24,738 nt of DNA. It comes from CAADGU01 sp964581605 (GTDB taxonomy: Bacteria; Chloroflexota; Anaerolineae; Promineifilales; Promineifilaceae). The translations under genes were made by a program, and so were the position numbers. The stretch spans positions 1 to 24,738 of the forward strand of contig CAZOPF010000087.1 in NCBI GenBank assembly GCA_964581605.1, in the 5' to 3' direction. Positions 7,468 through 14,591 of this stretch are shown here, in pieces. Position 1 is the first letter of the stretch. Every line of letters begins with the position of its first letter. A model generated the notes under the pieces. The model saw nothing but the letters and a program-made list of their open reading frames with translations. It ran no database searches and was not told the origin of the DNA.

Positions 7468-7470
7468 TGA

Positions 7471-8664
7471 CTATCGAATCGTGTGCAAAGAGGTCTGCGG
7501 CCGTCCCAGATACTCCACCCCATCCTCCGTCACCAACACATCCTCTTCCAGGCTCATCATGCCCCGGTTGGGCACAATCACATGCAGTTCCAGCGTGAAG
7601 ATATTGCCCACCTCCACCAACATCTCGGTGGTGTCGCCGTATCGCTCCCAGCGCGGCCCCAGCACCGTAGAGCCATCATGTGCCACCCGCCCCAGCAAAT
7701 GGCCGAAGGCATGTTTGTATTCCGGGAAACCATTGTCCACAATAAAGTCACGGGCTGCCTCATCCACCTGCCAGCCCGGCGTCCCCGGCTTCAAGGCTGA
7801 CTCCCCCGCCTTAATCGCCCCATACGTCACATCAAACGCGCGCTGCACATCGGGCGGGGCTTGCGTCTCGCCATCATCCAGCACATACCACATTCGCTGC
7901 AAATCAGAGCAGTAGTCATCCTGTTTCACACCCAAATCCATGTGCAGCAGGTGCCCCTTTTGCAGCACCACATCCCCCGGCGCGGCATGGCCCACGGCCG
8001 ATTCCGGCCCACAGGTGACAATGGGATTAAACGGCTTGGGCCAGGCATAACCCAACCCCATCTCATCCATCCGCTGATGCACAAAGGTAGCAATCTGCCG
8101 TTGGGTCATACCGGGTTTGACAAATGCTTCCACTTCGTCGAATAGTTGCAAGGTGGTGGCCACGGCCGTGCGCACCCGCTCCACCTCCGCCGCACTCTTC
8201 CGCCCCCGTAAGGCGGCCACCAGCCTCTCTGCCGAAACCAGCCGGTCGGCAAAGGGTGTGTCCGCCAGATGCTCCCGCAGCGCCAGATACAGGCCATGAC
8301 TCAACCCATCGGCCGCCACATCATTGGCCGAATAGTTGATGGCAATGGTCGCCGGATTCAGCCGCGCCACTGTGTCTCGCAGCGGTTGGGCAATGCCTTC
8401 GTCGTAGCCAATAATTTCCTGGTAAACACCCAATTGTTCTACATTTTCGGTGTCATAGCGCCCCACAATGGCGGTGTGACGGCCGTCCCTGCTCAAGATA
8501 AACGCCGACTGCCAGGTCACATCCACCCCCGCCACCAATTCCAACGTCGGGTCTGGCGAAAGGGTCGTCTCGCGCACAAACGTCAACCACACATCCACGC
8601 CAAACTCGTTCAAAATAGCAGTCGCCTGAGCCACCTTCTCCGCAATCAATTGTTTGTTGTCCAT
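7471..8664 (-). CDS. M24 family metallopeptidase (Xaa-Pro aminopeptidase/dipeptidase-like)
   Basis: A 397-residue cytoplasmic protein with a creatinase-type N-terminal domain (~1-155) and a pita-bread catalytic domain (~160-390). The five metal ligands of the family are all visible: D243 (HMDLGV), D254 (CSDLQR), H322 (FGHLLGR), E359 (TLELHV) and E374 (LEEDVLVTEDG). It should therefore be an active dinuclear metal (Mn/Co) peptidase, most likely removing residues next to proline. Exact specificity (aminopeptidase, prolidase or creatinase-like) cannot be told from the sequence. The start is ATG 8664, with AAAAGGA 7 nt upstream. The 61-nt gap to the upstream ferredoxin-like gene is filled with repeats, and no promoter is evident, so the two may be co-transcribed. 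Confidence 0.92.
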   Translation of the reverse strand: MDNKQLIAEKVAQATAILNEFGVDVWLTFVRETTLSPDPTLELVAGVDVTWQSAFILSRDGRHTAIVGRYDTENVEQLGVYQEIIGYDEGIAQPLRDTVARLNPATIAINYSANDVAADGLSHGLYLALREHLADTPFADRLVSAERLVAALRGRKSAAEVERVRTAVATTLQLFDEVEAFVKPGMTQRQIATFVHQRMDEMGLGYAWPKPFNPIVTCGPESAVGHAAPGDVVLQKGHLLHMDLGVKQDDYCSDLQRMWYVLDDGETQAPPDVQRAFDVTYGAIKAGESALKPGTPGWQVDEAARDFIVDNGFPEYKHAFGHLLGRVAHDGSTVLGPRWERYGDTTEMLVEVGNIFTLELHVIVPNRGMMSLEEDVLVTEDGVEYLGRPQTSLHTIR

Positions 8665-8679
8665 GTTATTCCTTTTGTT

Positions 8680-8706
8680 TAACGCAGAGACGCGGAGGCA
8701 CAGAGA
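8680..8706. repeat. CAGAGRCRCGGAGGCACAGAG-type repeat, short copy
   Basis: The 27-nt stretch resembles the CACAGAGACACGGAG segment of the repeats at 1447 and 3289, here without the AGTACCTTATC part. It fills the space upstream of the peptidase ribosome site. Confidence 0.6.
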
Positions 8707-8725
8707 AAAAATCCGCGTCCCATTT

Positions 8726-8776
8726 TCACCCTGTCACCTTGTCACCCCCGATTGCCGCAATCGGCGTCACCTTGTC
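8726..8776. repeat. 8-nt array (GGTGACAA units, minus strand) with internal palindrome, at a gene end
   Basis: On the minus strand, GGTGACAAGGTGACAGGGTGA is an octamer array that encodes the last residues and the TGA stop of the ferredoxin-like gene. A second GGTGACA-type unit lies on the other side of a 17-nt palindrome at 8748-8764 (CCGATTGC and its reverse complement around one base). Confidence 0.75.
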
Positions 8777-9700
8777 AAGTTTATACTGCGCCATCCCTTT
8801 CGTCTGCAACTTGCCAGAATTGGCATACACGGCCAGCGGCGGGGCAGGGGAGAGGGTCACTTGTACGGCACGGCCGTCCCCCATCACAAATTGCACCTGC
8901 CAGCCCGTTTCGGTTACGGCCGTGTCCACCCATTGCAGCGCATCCAATCGAGCCAGTCCTAATTCCTGCCGGGCATAAAAATCGGCCACCTGTTCCACCG
9001 GGCCATAGCCGGTACGGCCGCGCAACCGTTCCCGCCAGACGTGGCCGTGTTGGCTGGCAGCCAGCAGTTGGGGCACATCGCTGGGGGTGACACGGCCGTA
9101 GCAGGTTCCATCTGGCAATGAAAGCAGTGTGCCCGCAAACCGATGCCCGCCCAAATGTGTGGTCATCCAGACCGCGCTGCCCACTTTGTCAGCCAGCGCC
9201 CGGTACAAGGCCGCGCCATACACCGCGCAGCTTCGGTCTCGTTTGCCATTGGTACAGACAAAATAACGCTGCCCGGTGACCAGATGGGGATCGTAACGGC
9301 CGTCGCCGCCCGGCGCTGTCACCAGATGCGATGTGTAACGATTGTCGCCGCCCACCACCGCCACCATATCCAGCTCCAACAAATCCGCATAGGCCCCCAG
9401 ATGAAACTCATATAGCCGGGGCCGCGTTTGGTCATTCACCCCCACAAAAAAGGTCAACACATCCGCATCCGGCCGAAACTGACGAATGAATTGCAGACGG
9501 CCGTTCACCCTTAACACCTGTTCACCTAACCATTTGAACACATTCCCTGGCAGTTCATTCTCCTCCGTCACATTCGCCCCCCAGGGCCGGGTGTATTCCA
9601 GCATAAACCAGACGGCGGCGGTTACGGCCGTGCCCATCATCGGCTCATTCATCGCTGCCGAAGTCTCACAACAAAGGAAATCAGGAGGTGGTTCGATCAT
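8726..9700 (-). CDS. sucrase/ferredoxin-like (Apd1/Aim32-type) thioredoxin-fold [2Fe-2S] protein
   Basis: A 324-residue protein of the Suc_Fer-like family (PF06999). The key signature is C149-x8-C158 (FVCTNGKRDRSCAVYG) followed by H182-x3-H186 (HLGGHRFAG). This is the same spacing as the two Cys and two His that ligate the [2Fe-2S] cluster in yeast Apd1, so a bis-His ferredoxin is expected. An N-terminal CC (10-11) could be an extra redox site. Despite the old family name there is no sucrase activity to expect; redox or electron-transfer roles are likely. The start is ATG 9700, with AGGA 8 nt upstream and a good promoter further up. The C-terminus (DKVTPIAAIGGDKVTG) is translated repeat array, so the native end may be shorter or different. 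Confidence 0.87.
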   Translation of the reverse strand: MIEPPPDFLCCETSAAMNEPMMGTAVTAAVWFMLEYTRPWGANVTEENELPGNVFKWLGEQVLRVNGRLQFIRQFRPDADVLTFFVGVNDQTRPRLYEFHLGAYADLLELDMVAVVGGDNRYTSHLVTAPGGDGRYDPHLVTGQRYFVCTNGKRDRSCAVYGAALYRALADKVGSAVWMTTHLGGHRFAGTLLSLPDGTCYGRVTPSDVPQLLAASQHGHVWRERLRGRTGYGPVEQVADFYARQELGLARLDALQWVDTAVTETGWQVQFVMGDGRAVQVTLSPAPPLAVYANSGKLQTKGMAQYKLDKVTPIAAIGGDKVTG

Positions 9701-9724
9701 AGGCTTGTTCCTGTGAACGAGTGT

Positions 9725-9752
9725 AATTATAGTCCGGCTAGGGTATCATTCA
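9725..9752 (-). promoter_or_regulatory. sigma70-type promoter for the ferredoxin-like gene
   Basis: On the minus strand, TTGAAT (9747-9752), a 16-nt spacer and a perfect TATAAT (9725-9730) lie about 25 nt upstream of ATG 9700. The placement and sequence fit a housekeeping promoter. Confidence 0.65.
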
Positions 9753-9778
9753 AATGTGGATAATGCCGATTGACCTGA

Positions 9779-9816
9779 TTTTATCCGTGTTCGTCTGCGT
9801 TTGTCCGCGTCCTATT
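9779..9816. repeat. degenerate ~9-nt repeat (TCCGTGTTCG, TCTGCGTTTG, TCCGCGTCC)
   Basis: Three loosely repeated units (TCCGTGTTCG / TCTGCGTTTG / TCCGCGTCC) lie in the leader of the aldo/keto reductase gene, just before its AAGGAG. The function is unknown. It resembles the style of the other low-complexity insertions in this window. Confidence 0.5.
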
Positions 9817-9836
9817 TACGAAGGAGAACACGATCC

Positions 9837-10817
9837 ATGAAACAACGACAATTTGAGCAGGCAACGGCCGTGTCCGAAATTGGCCTGGGCACCTGGCAGC
9901 TAGGCGGCGACTGGGGGGCAGTGGATGACCAAACGGCGCTGGAGATTATGGAGACGGCCGTGTCCCAGGGCGTCAACTTTTTCGATACGGCCGATGTCTA
10001 CGGCGGCGGCCGCAGCGAACAGCGCATTGCCCAATTTTTGCACAACCAACCGGCCAACATCTTTGTGGCTACCAAACTCGGCCGTGCCGGTGACCCCGGC
10101 TGGCCACAAAACTTCACCTATGAGAACATGCGCCGACACACCGAAGCCTCTCTGCACCGCTTGCAAGTCGAGGCGCTCGACCTGACCCAACTGCACTGCA
10201 TCCCCACCGCCGAATTGCAACGCGGTGATGTCTTTGACCACCTGCGCCGCCTGAAACAAGAAGGCAAAATCAAACGCTTCGGCGTCAGCGTTGAGTCTAT
10301 GGAAGAAGCCCTCATTTGCCTGGAACAGGAAGGGGTGGCTTCCCTGCAAATCATTTTCAACCTCTTCCGCCAGAAACCGATCACCACCCTCTTTGACAAA
10401 GCGCAGCAAAAAGGAATTGCCATCATCGTCCGCCTGCCGCTGGCCTCCGGGCTGCTGGCCGGGAAATTCAGCCAAAACAGCACCTTTGCCGCCGACGACC
10501 ATCGCCATTACAACCGGGATGGCAGTGCCTTCAACGTGGGCGAAACATTTGCCGGGCTGCCCTTTTCCGTGGGCGTGGAATTGGCCGATGAATTGAAAAC
10601 GCTGGTTCCTGAAGGGATGACGATGGCGCAGTTTGCCCAACGCTGGATTTTAGACTTCCCGGCCGTGACCACCATCATTACAGGGGCAACGAAAGTGAGC
10701 CAGGTGACATCAAACACGGCCGTGACCAACCTCCCGCCCCTCCCCCCCGAACTGCACCAAAAACTGGCCGCCTTCTACCAATCCAAAGTCCACGCCCACA
10801 TCCGCGGCCCTTACTGA
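9837..10817 (+). CDS. aldo/keto reductase
   Basis: A 326-residue cytoplasmic NADPH-dependent (beta/alpha)8-barrel reductase. The AKR catalytic tetrad is complete: D50 and Y55 (FFDTADVYG), K80 (VATKLGRAG) and H120 (TQLHCIP). The 'IITGATKVSQVTSN' segment near the C-terminus matches the cofactor phosphate-binding region (family I-x-G-x-x-x-x-x-Q-x-x-x-N). Start ATG 9837 is preceded by AAGGAG at a 10-nt spacing; a 12-codon upstream extension is in frame but consists of repeat sequence. It is transcribed divergently from the ferredoxin-like gene. The substrate is unknown; closest in style to the bacterial 'predicted oxidoreductase' AKRs. The TGA stop is immediately followed by a foldback repeat. 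Confidence 0.93.
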   Translation: MKQRQFEQATAVSEIGLGTWQLGGDWGAVDDQTALEIMETAVSQGVNFFDTADVYGGGRSEQRIAQFLHNQPANIFVATKLGRAGDPGWPQNFTYENMRRHTEASLHRLQVEALDLTQLHCIPTAELQRGDVFDHLRRLKQEGKIKRFGVSVESMEEALICLEQEGVASLQIIFNLFRQKPITTLFDKAQQKGIAIIVRLPLASGLLAGKFSQNSTFAADDHRHYNRDGSAFNVGETFAGLPFSVGVELADELKTLVPEGMTMAQFAQRWILDFPAVTTIITGATKVSQVTSNTAVTNLPPLPPELHQKLAAFYQSKVHAHIRGPY

Positions 10818-10907
10818 ACTACAATGGATAAAGAATGAAACGGATAAGAGGCGAGGCATCGCCCATCCGTTCATTTCCTCATCCGTTCATTTCCTCACCC
10901 GCTGTAG
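10818..10907. repeat. ACTACA...TGTAG foldback repeat, copy 1 (longer variant)
   Basis: It starts ACTACA right after the reductase stop and ends GCTGTAG 7 nt before the end of the convergent gene. The inside carries GAATGAAACGGATAAGAG and then CATCCGTTCATTTCCTC twice, the second unit being an internal duplication. It is related to 11748-11815 and 11830-11894. Confidence 0.8.
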
Positions 10908-10913
10908 CCCCCA

Positions 10914-11708
10914 TCACCCCCGCACAAACACCGTCTCCAACGCTGTCCCATGAAAATTAGCGATCAGCCCCAATTTGTGATCCAACTGCTTCATTCGTGT
11001 TTGCAACTGCCGTTTCATGGCCTCCGTCACCTCTTCAACGGCAATCGTAGCCAACAAAGCCCGCCCTTCGACAGACAAGAGGCGCACTGCTTGATTTACA
11101 AGGTGAACATTTTGGTAAAAGATAGGAATTTCCTTGATGTACTCATACCCAATCGCCTGCTCATTCAACTCGACCATTGTTGAACGCCGGTAGACCTGAT
11201 GCAGGAACCCTGGTCCCAAGGTGAAATGCACCATATGGAGTGCCAATAACACCTCATTGACCAGATCTGGATACAATGAATCATCCCCTGGTGGTTGTTT
11301 TTCCCAGTTAAAAGCGACCGGTTTGTCGCGCACAAAATTAGGCAGGCGTTGAATCGCTACCTTTTCCTCGCCAAAATTAACCACAAAAGCCAGATCCGCA
11401 CCTGTGACCTTCAAATAGGAGATGGCCTGTGCTTTGTGTATTGGTTCAATCCGAGGGGCAACCTTCAGTTCTAGCAAGAGTTTGCCCCCCTCAACCCACA
11501 CATCTACCGCATATCGCCCTACCTGGACACCATGGTAAGTCACTTCAAAGGGTTTTTCTGTTTGACAGTGGATTCCCTGTTTTTCCAGGCCAATAGCCAC
11601 AGCCTGAGTACAGACTTGTTCTGGCAGCATCGGGCCAATCTGGTTGTGGACATCATACAAAACGCCACGCACGGCGTAACTCAATTCTTCGTGAAGCAAG
11701 TTTGTCAT
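10914..11708 (-). CDS. tandem GxxExxY-type protein (PD-(D/E)xK nuclease-like)
   Basis: A 264-residue protein built of two related halves of the GxxExxY family (PF13366). The first half has GPMLPEQVC (E30), D69 (VDVWVEGG) and E80-L-K82 (LLLELKV), the D...ExK constellation of PD-(D/E)xK nucleases, and could be catalytic. The second half (from ~145) repeats the family helix 'GPGFLHQVY' with His in place of Glu, and has lost the D...ExK residues (VNQAVRLLS, LLATIAVE), so it is probably structural. Many members are annotated only as GxxExxY; nuclease activity is inferred from the fold. The start is ATG 11708, with GAGGAG 12 nt upstream, a long spacing. The gene lies between foldback repeats and has no ACGGCCGT, which suggests acquisition. 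Confidence 0.82.
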   Translation of the reverse strand: MTNLLHEELSYAVRGVLYDVHNQIGPMLPEQVCTQAVAIGLEKQGIHCQTEKPFEVTYHGVQVGRYAVDVWVEGGKLLLELKVAPRIEPIHKAQAISYLKVTGADLAFVVNFGEEKVAIQRLPNFVRDKPVAFNWEKQPPGDDSLYPDLVNEVLLALHMVHFTLGPGFLHQVYRRSTMVELNEQAIGYEYIKEIPIFYQNVHLVNQAVRLLSVEGRALLATIAVEEVTEAMKRQLQTRMKQLDHKLGLIANFHGTALETVFVRG

Positions 11709-11747
11709 TATCCGTGTATCTCCTCATCTGATGGGGTCATCATGTAG

Positions 11748-11815
11748 ACTACAGCAGATGAAGAATGAAATGGATAAGAGACATCCCATCCGTTCATTTC
11801 CCCATCCACTGTAGT
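11748..11815. repeat. ACTACAG...CTGTAGT foldback repeat, copy 2 (68 nt)
   Basis: The whole 68-nt unit is an imperfect inverted repeat. The left arm ACTACAGCAGATGAAGAAT pairs with the reverse complement of the right arm, ACTACAGTGGATGGGGAAA, and pairing continues through GGAT. No coding capacity. It sits upstream of the GxxExxY gene. Confidence 0.82.
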
Positions 11816-11829
11816 CTTCGTGTTGGCTG

Positions 11830-11894
11830 CACCAGATAAAGAATATAGCGGATTAAGAGGTATCCCATCTGTTCATTTCCTCATCCGCTGTAGT
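11830..11894. repeat. foldback repeat, copy 3
   Basis: It is recognisable from ACCAGATAAAGAATATAGCG through CATCTGTTCATTTCC to CTGTAGT. It starts 14 nt after copy 2 ends, so the two form a direct pair. Its right end supplies the stop codon and last residues of the small membrane-protein gene at 11873-12118. Confidence 0.78.
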
Positions 11895-12118
11895 CTCCGC
11901 AAAAGCAGCACAGCCCCCACCCCCCCAGAAAACAGAAAGCTGAACAGGGTGCTGAGGAAAATATGGCGCGAGTTGCGCGCCGACAGGGTTTCCCCCCGTA
12001 AATTGTCATATTTGAACTCCAGGTGCAGACAAAGCTCCCGAAATTCATCCAGGTCAAAAGCCTCATTGATCAGGTCGTGTATCTGGATGAGTAAGTTGGG
12101 TTTTTGCTCTTGTGCCAT
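11873..12118 (-). CDS. small membrane protein with an effector-associated-domain-like N-terminus
   Basis: An 81-residue protein. Residues ~8-50 (IHDLINEAFDLDEFRELCLH, EFKYDNLRGETLSARN) read like the short helical effector-associated/death-like domains (EAD7-type pattern: L-x-x-x-F-x-x-x-EL-x-x-LC-x-x-L-x-x-x-Y-x-x-L). These domains act as adaptors in bacterial conflict systems, often ahead of NTPase or protease modules. Here the domain is followed directly by one hydrophobic helix (~53-72, IFLSTLFSFLFSGG, AVLLL) and a basic tail, so it would tether the domain to the membrane. The last ~7 residues and the stop come from a foldback repeat, so the gene may be a truncated longer protein. No partner with a matching EAD is visible in the window. 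ATG 12118 has no strong ribosome site. Confidence 0.6.
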   Translation of the reverse strand: MAQEQKPNLLIQIHDLINEAFDLDEFRELCLHLEFKYDNLRGETLSARNSRHIFLSTLFSFLFSGGVGAVLLLRRLQRMRK

Positions 12119-12363
12119 TTACCTGCTCTGGTCAGTAACTGGTCGGTAGATTGATTAACTGGCAAAAATTATAACCCACTTTGGCCCAAGGGATAAGCTG
12201 AGTTGACAAGGTGTATCAGGCAAGGGGCTGTCCGACATTCGTCAATTAAAATGGTTCAGCCGCTTGCCGGGCACTGCCCACGTAAGCTGATCACGCATCA
12301 CGCATCACGGCCGTACCACCACCGGTATCATTGATGACGAAGATGGTCACATCCGATTTATGC
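12119..12363. other. intergenic stretch without a gene
   Basis: The ~280 nt between the divergent 11873 and 12402 genes hold no credible ORF. Visible items are a short direct repeat (ATCACGC twice at about 12290-12307) and an ACGGCCGT octamer at 12307-12314. The promoter for the next gene is listed separately. Confidence 0.5.
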
Positions 12364-12369
12364 TACAAT
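12361..12369 (+). promoter_or_regulatory. extended -10 promoter (TGCTACAAT) for the DUF433/DUF5615 pair
   Basis: TGCTACAAT matches the extended -10 pattern TGnTAnAAT and lies about 33 nt upstream of ATG 12402. No good -35 is seen, which extended -10 promoters can tolerate. GAGGAG at 12391-12396 then serves the start codon with a 5-nt gap. Confidence 0.5.
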
Positions 12370-12401
12370 AGAAAAATTGAGACATTCTTTGAGGAGCAAA
12401 T

Positions 12402-12728
12402 ATGAGCATAACTTTTCCTACCACTACCGCCTATGAGAATATCCATCTGGACGCTCAAGGTGTGCCTTACATCGCTGGCACAACCATGAAAGTCGTAGAA
12501 GTCGTGTTGGCCCAGATAGCTTATGGCTGGAGTCCAGAAGAGATACATTTTCAGCATCCTTATTTGAGTATGAGCCAGATTCATTCGGCTCTGGCTTACT
12601 ACTGGGAACACAAAGAGGAACTGGATGCTGACATTGAACACCGGTTAGCATATGCAAACCAGGCACGTCAGACAGCAGGCCCCTCACCATTGGCCACACG
12701 TTTGCGCGATCAGGGTTTGCTTGCATGA
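12402..12728 (+). CDS. DUF433 family antitoxin-like protein
   Basis: A 108-residue protein. The DUF433 signature is clear: 'HLDAQGVPYIAGTTMKVVEV', GWSPEEIHFQHPYLSMSQIH and SALAYYWEHKEELDADI. This is the helix-turn-helix-like domain found in front of DUF5615 PIN-like proteins, where it is thought to act as antitoxin and autorepressor. The start codon has a strong GAGGAG. Its stop overlaps the next start in ATGA (12725-12728), so translation is coupled. The likely role is to neutralise the downstream protein and repress the shared promoter. Confidence 0.87.
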   Translation: MSITFPTTTAYENIHLDAQGVPYIAGTTMKVVEVVLAQIAYGWSPEEIHFQHPYLSMSQIHSALAYYWEHKEELDADIEHRLAYANQARQTAGPSPLATRLRDQGLLA

Positions 12729-13072
12729 CGGTAGCACTTTACATGGATGTACACGTACACCGGGCGATTACCACCGGTCTGCGGCTGCGTAATGTTGATG
12801 TTCTGACGGCTCAGGAGGACGGTCACCGAACCGCGGAAGATGATCGCTTGTTGGATCGGGTCACTGAATTAAAGCGTGTGTTATTCACCCAAGATGAAGA
12901 TCTATTAGCCGAAGCAAAACGCCGCCAGGAGGAAGGTATTCCCTTTGCCGGTATCATCTATGCCCATCAGTTGCGGATCACAATCGGGCGTTGTGTAAAT
13001 GAATTGGAGCTAATTGCCAGGGCAAGTGAGGCAAGCGAATTGGCCAATCGGGTAGAGTATTTGCCGTTATGA
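12725..13072 (+). CDS. DUF5615 PIN-like toxin-like protein
   Basis: A 115-residue protein of the DUF5615/Mut7-C-like PIN superfamily. Acidic residues sit where the PIN active site is expected: D8 (LYMDVHVHRAI), DDRLLDRV (about 39-46) and TQDEDLLAEA (about 59-63). Note MDVHVHRA rather than the usual LDE-x-V. PIN proteins are metal-dependent RNases, and with DUF433 in the coupled upstream gene, a type II toxin-antitoxin pair is the likely reading. Ribonuclease activity has not been shown for most DUF5615 proteins, so this remains inference. It ends 8 nt before the assembly gap. Confidence 0.83.
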   Translation: MTVALYMDVHVHRAITTGLRLRNVDVLTAQEDGHRTAEDDRLLDRVTELKRVLFTQDEDLLAEAKRRQEEGIPFAGIIYAHQLRITIGRCVNELELIARASEASELANRVEYLPL

Positions 13073-13080
13073 CGGCCGTT

Positions 13081-13180
13081 NNNNNNNNNNNNNNNNNNNN
13101 NNNNNNNNNNNNNNNNNNNNNNNNNNNNNNNNNNNNNNNNNNNNNNNNNNNNNNNNNNNNNNNNNNNNNNNNNNNNNNNN
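13081..13180. other. assembly gap (100 N)
   Basis: Exactly 100 N, a usual placeholder for unknown gap length in scaffolding. The sequence on both sides carries GGCCGTT-type octamer variants, so repeats may have broken the assembly. Synteny between the accessory patch on the left and the heme cluster on the right depends on the scaffold being correct. No gene is supportable in 13181-13280. Confidence 0.97.
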
Positions 13181-13280
13181 GCCGTTCAGACGGCCGTAAA
13201 CCCACCAATTCTCCAAAGACGTAGCACCGTTCCGTGCCGCGTACCCCAATCACAAATCTTAAATTGAGAACTGTTGCACC

Positions 13281-14579
13281 TCAGTTTGTCTGGTTAGCCA
13301 CGGCCGTAAACGCCCCCGCAAACGCCCTTACCGTCTGCTCAATTTCTGCGTCACCGTGTTCGGTAGATAGAAAACACGCCTCATACTGGCTGGGCGGCAG
13401 GTAAACCCCATTCTCCAACAGGGTATGGTGGAAACGGCCGAATCGGGCTGTATCCGACCTGGCGGCCGAATCCCAATCGGTGACGGGCGCATCAGTGAAG
13501 AAGGTGGTGAACATGGTGCCGACGCGGTTAATCTGTACGGCCGTACCCGTTTTGATCGCCGCCGCCGCAATACCCTGCACCAGCGCCTCCGTTTGCGCCG
13601 CAATGCCCTGCCACACTCCCGCCACCTGTAACCCCTGCAACGTGGCAATACCCGCCGCCATCGCCAGCGGATTGCCGGACAACGTGCCCGCCTGATACAT
13701 CGGGCCAACAGGCGCGACCATCTGCATGATCTCCCAGCGGCCGCCATACGCCCCCACCGGCAACCCGCCACCAATCACCTTGCCCAACGCCGTAATGTCT
13801 GGGCGCACGTTATACAACGCCTGCGCCCCACCCGGATGAACACGGAAACCGGTCATCACCTCGTCAAAAATCAGCAGCGCCCCCTCTCTGGCCGTGATGT
13901 CACGCAGCCCTTCCAGGAATCCGGGCTGGGGCGGCACCACGCCCATATTGCCCGCTACCGGCTCGACGATAACGGCCGCAATCTCGCCGGGGAACTGCGC
14001 AAACAAGGCGGCCACCACTTCCACATTGTTATACGGCGCGACGAGTGTGTCGGCGGCCGTGGCTTTGGGCACGCCGGGTGAATCGGGCAGCCCTAACGTG
14101 GCTACGCCGGAACCAGCCTGCACCAGCAACATGTCGGCATGGCCGTGATAATTGCCCTGGAATTTGATGATTTTGTCGCGCCCGGTGAAGGCGCGCGCCA
14201 GCCGCAGGGCGCTCATGGTGGCCTCGGTGCCGGAGTTGACAAAGCGGATCATCTCGATGTGGGGCATGAAGGCCATCACCAGTTCCGCCAGTTCCACTTC
14301 CAATGGGCTAGGCGCGCCAAAGCTGGTGCTTTTCACGGCCGTCCGCGCCAACGCCGCCACCACATCGGGGTGCGCATGTCCGCGAATCAGCGGCCCAAAG
14401 GAGAGGACGTAATCCACAAAACGGTTGCCGTCCACATCCACCAGATAAGCCCCTTCGCCCCGGTCAATAAACAACGGCTGCCCGCCCACCGCCCGAAACG
14501 CCCGCGCCGGGGAATCCACGCCGCCGGGCAGCAGCGTTTGCGCTTTCGCAAATAGTTCGATTGATTTTTGGATGTTCAT
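13281..14579 (-). CDS. hemL: glutamate-1-semialdehyde 2,1-aminomutase
   Basis: A 432-residue cytoplasmic PLP enzyme, full family length. It converts glutamate-1-semialdehyde to 5-aminolevulinate, step 2 of the C5 pathway, after HemA. Visible landmarks are LLPGGVDSPARAF at the N-terminus, FVNSGTEATMSALRLAR (phosphate-binding region), NYHGHAD, the IFDEVMTGFR segment with the cofactor Asp, and the Schiff-base Lys K267 in ALGKVIGGGLPVG. The Ser-Gly-Thr-Glu-Ala and D-E-V-M-T-G-F-R motifs separate it from other class III aminotransferases. It is the last gene of the heme cluster on this strand. The ribosome site is weak (ATGAGACAACC before ATG), and the 36-nt gap to hemH holds a 29-bp palindrome. 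Confidence 0.96.
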   Translation of the reverse strand: MNIQKSIELFAKAQTLLPGGVDSPARAFRAVGGQPLFIDRGEGAYLVDVDGNRFVDYVLSFGPLIRGHAHPDVVAALARTAVKSTSFGAPSPLEVELAELVMAFMPHIEMIRFVNSGTEATMSALRLARAFTGRDKIIKFQGNYHGHADMLLVQAGSGVATLGLPDSPGVPKATAADTLVAPYNNVEVVAALFAQFPGEIAAVIVEPVAGNMGVVPPQPGFLEGLRDITAREGALLIFDEVMTGFRVHPGGAQALYNVRPDITALGKVIGGGLPVGAYGGRWEIMQMVAPVGPMYQAGTLSGNPLAMAAGIATLQGLQVAGVWQGIAAQTEALVQGIAAAAIKTGTAVQINRVGTMFTTFFTDAPVTDWDSAARSDTARFGRFHHTLLENGVYLPPSQYEACFLSTEHGDAEIEQTVRAFAGAFTAVANQTN

Positions 14580-14591
14580 GGTTGTCTCATA

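Noticed and set aside
9801..9836. 12-codon N-terminal extension of the aldo/keto reductase
   Set aside because: The in-frame extension lies in a low-complexity repeat and would swallow the AAGGAG ribosome site placed correctly for ATG 9837.
10818..11894. Possible CRISPR array
   Set aside because: The three ACTACAG units are unevenly spaced, have internal symmetry and no spacer structure, and no cas gene is nearby.
12978..13253. Minus-strand ORF across the N gap
   Set aside because: About a third of its codons are N, the ends are octamer repeat, and it overlaps the DUF5615 gene.
14139..14555. 138-codon ORF antisense to hemL, and similar long ones opposite hemE, hemC and hemA
   Set aside because: Antisense shadows in high-GC genes with strong coding evidence on the other strand.
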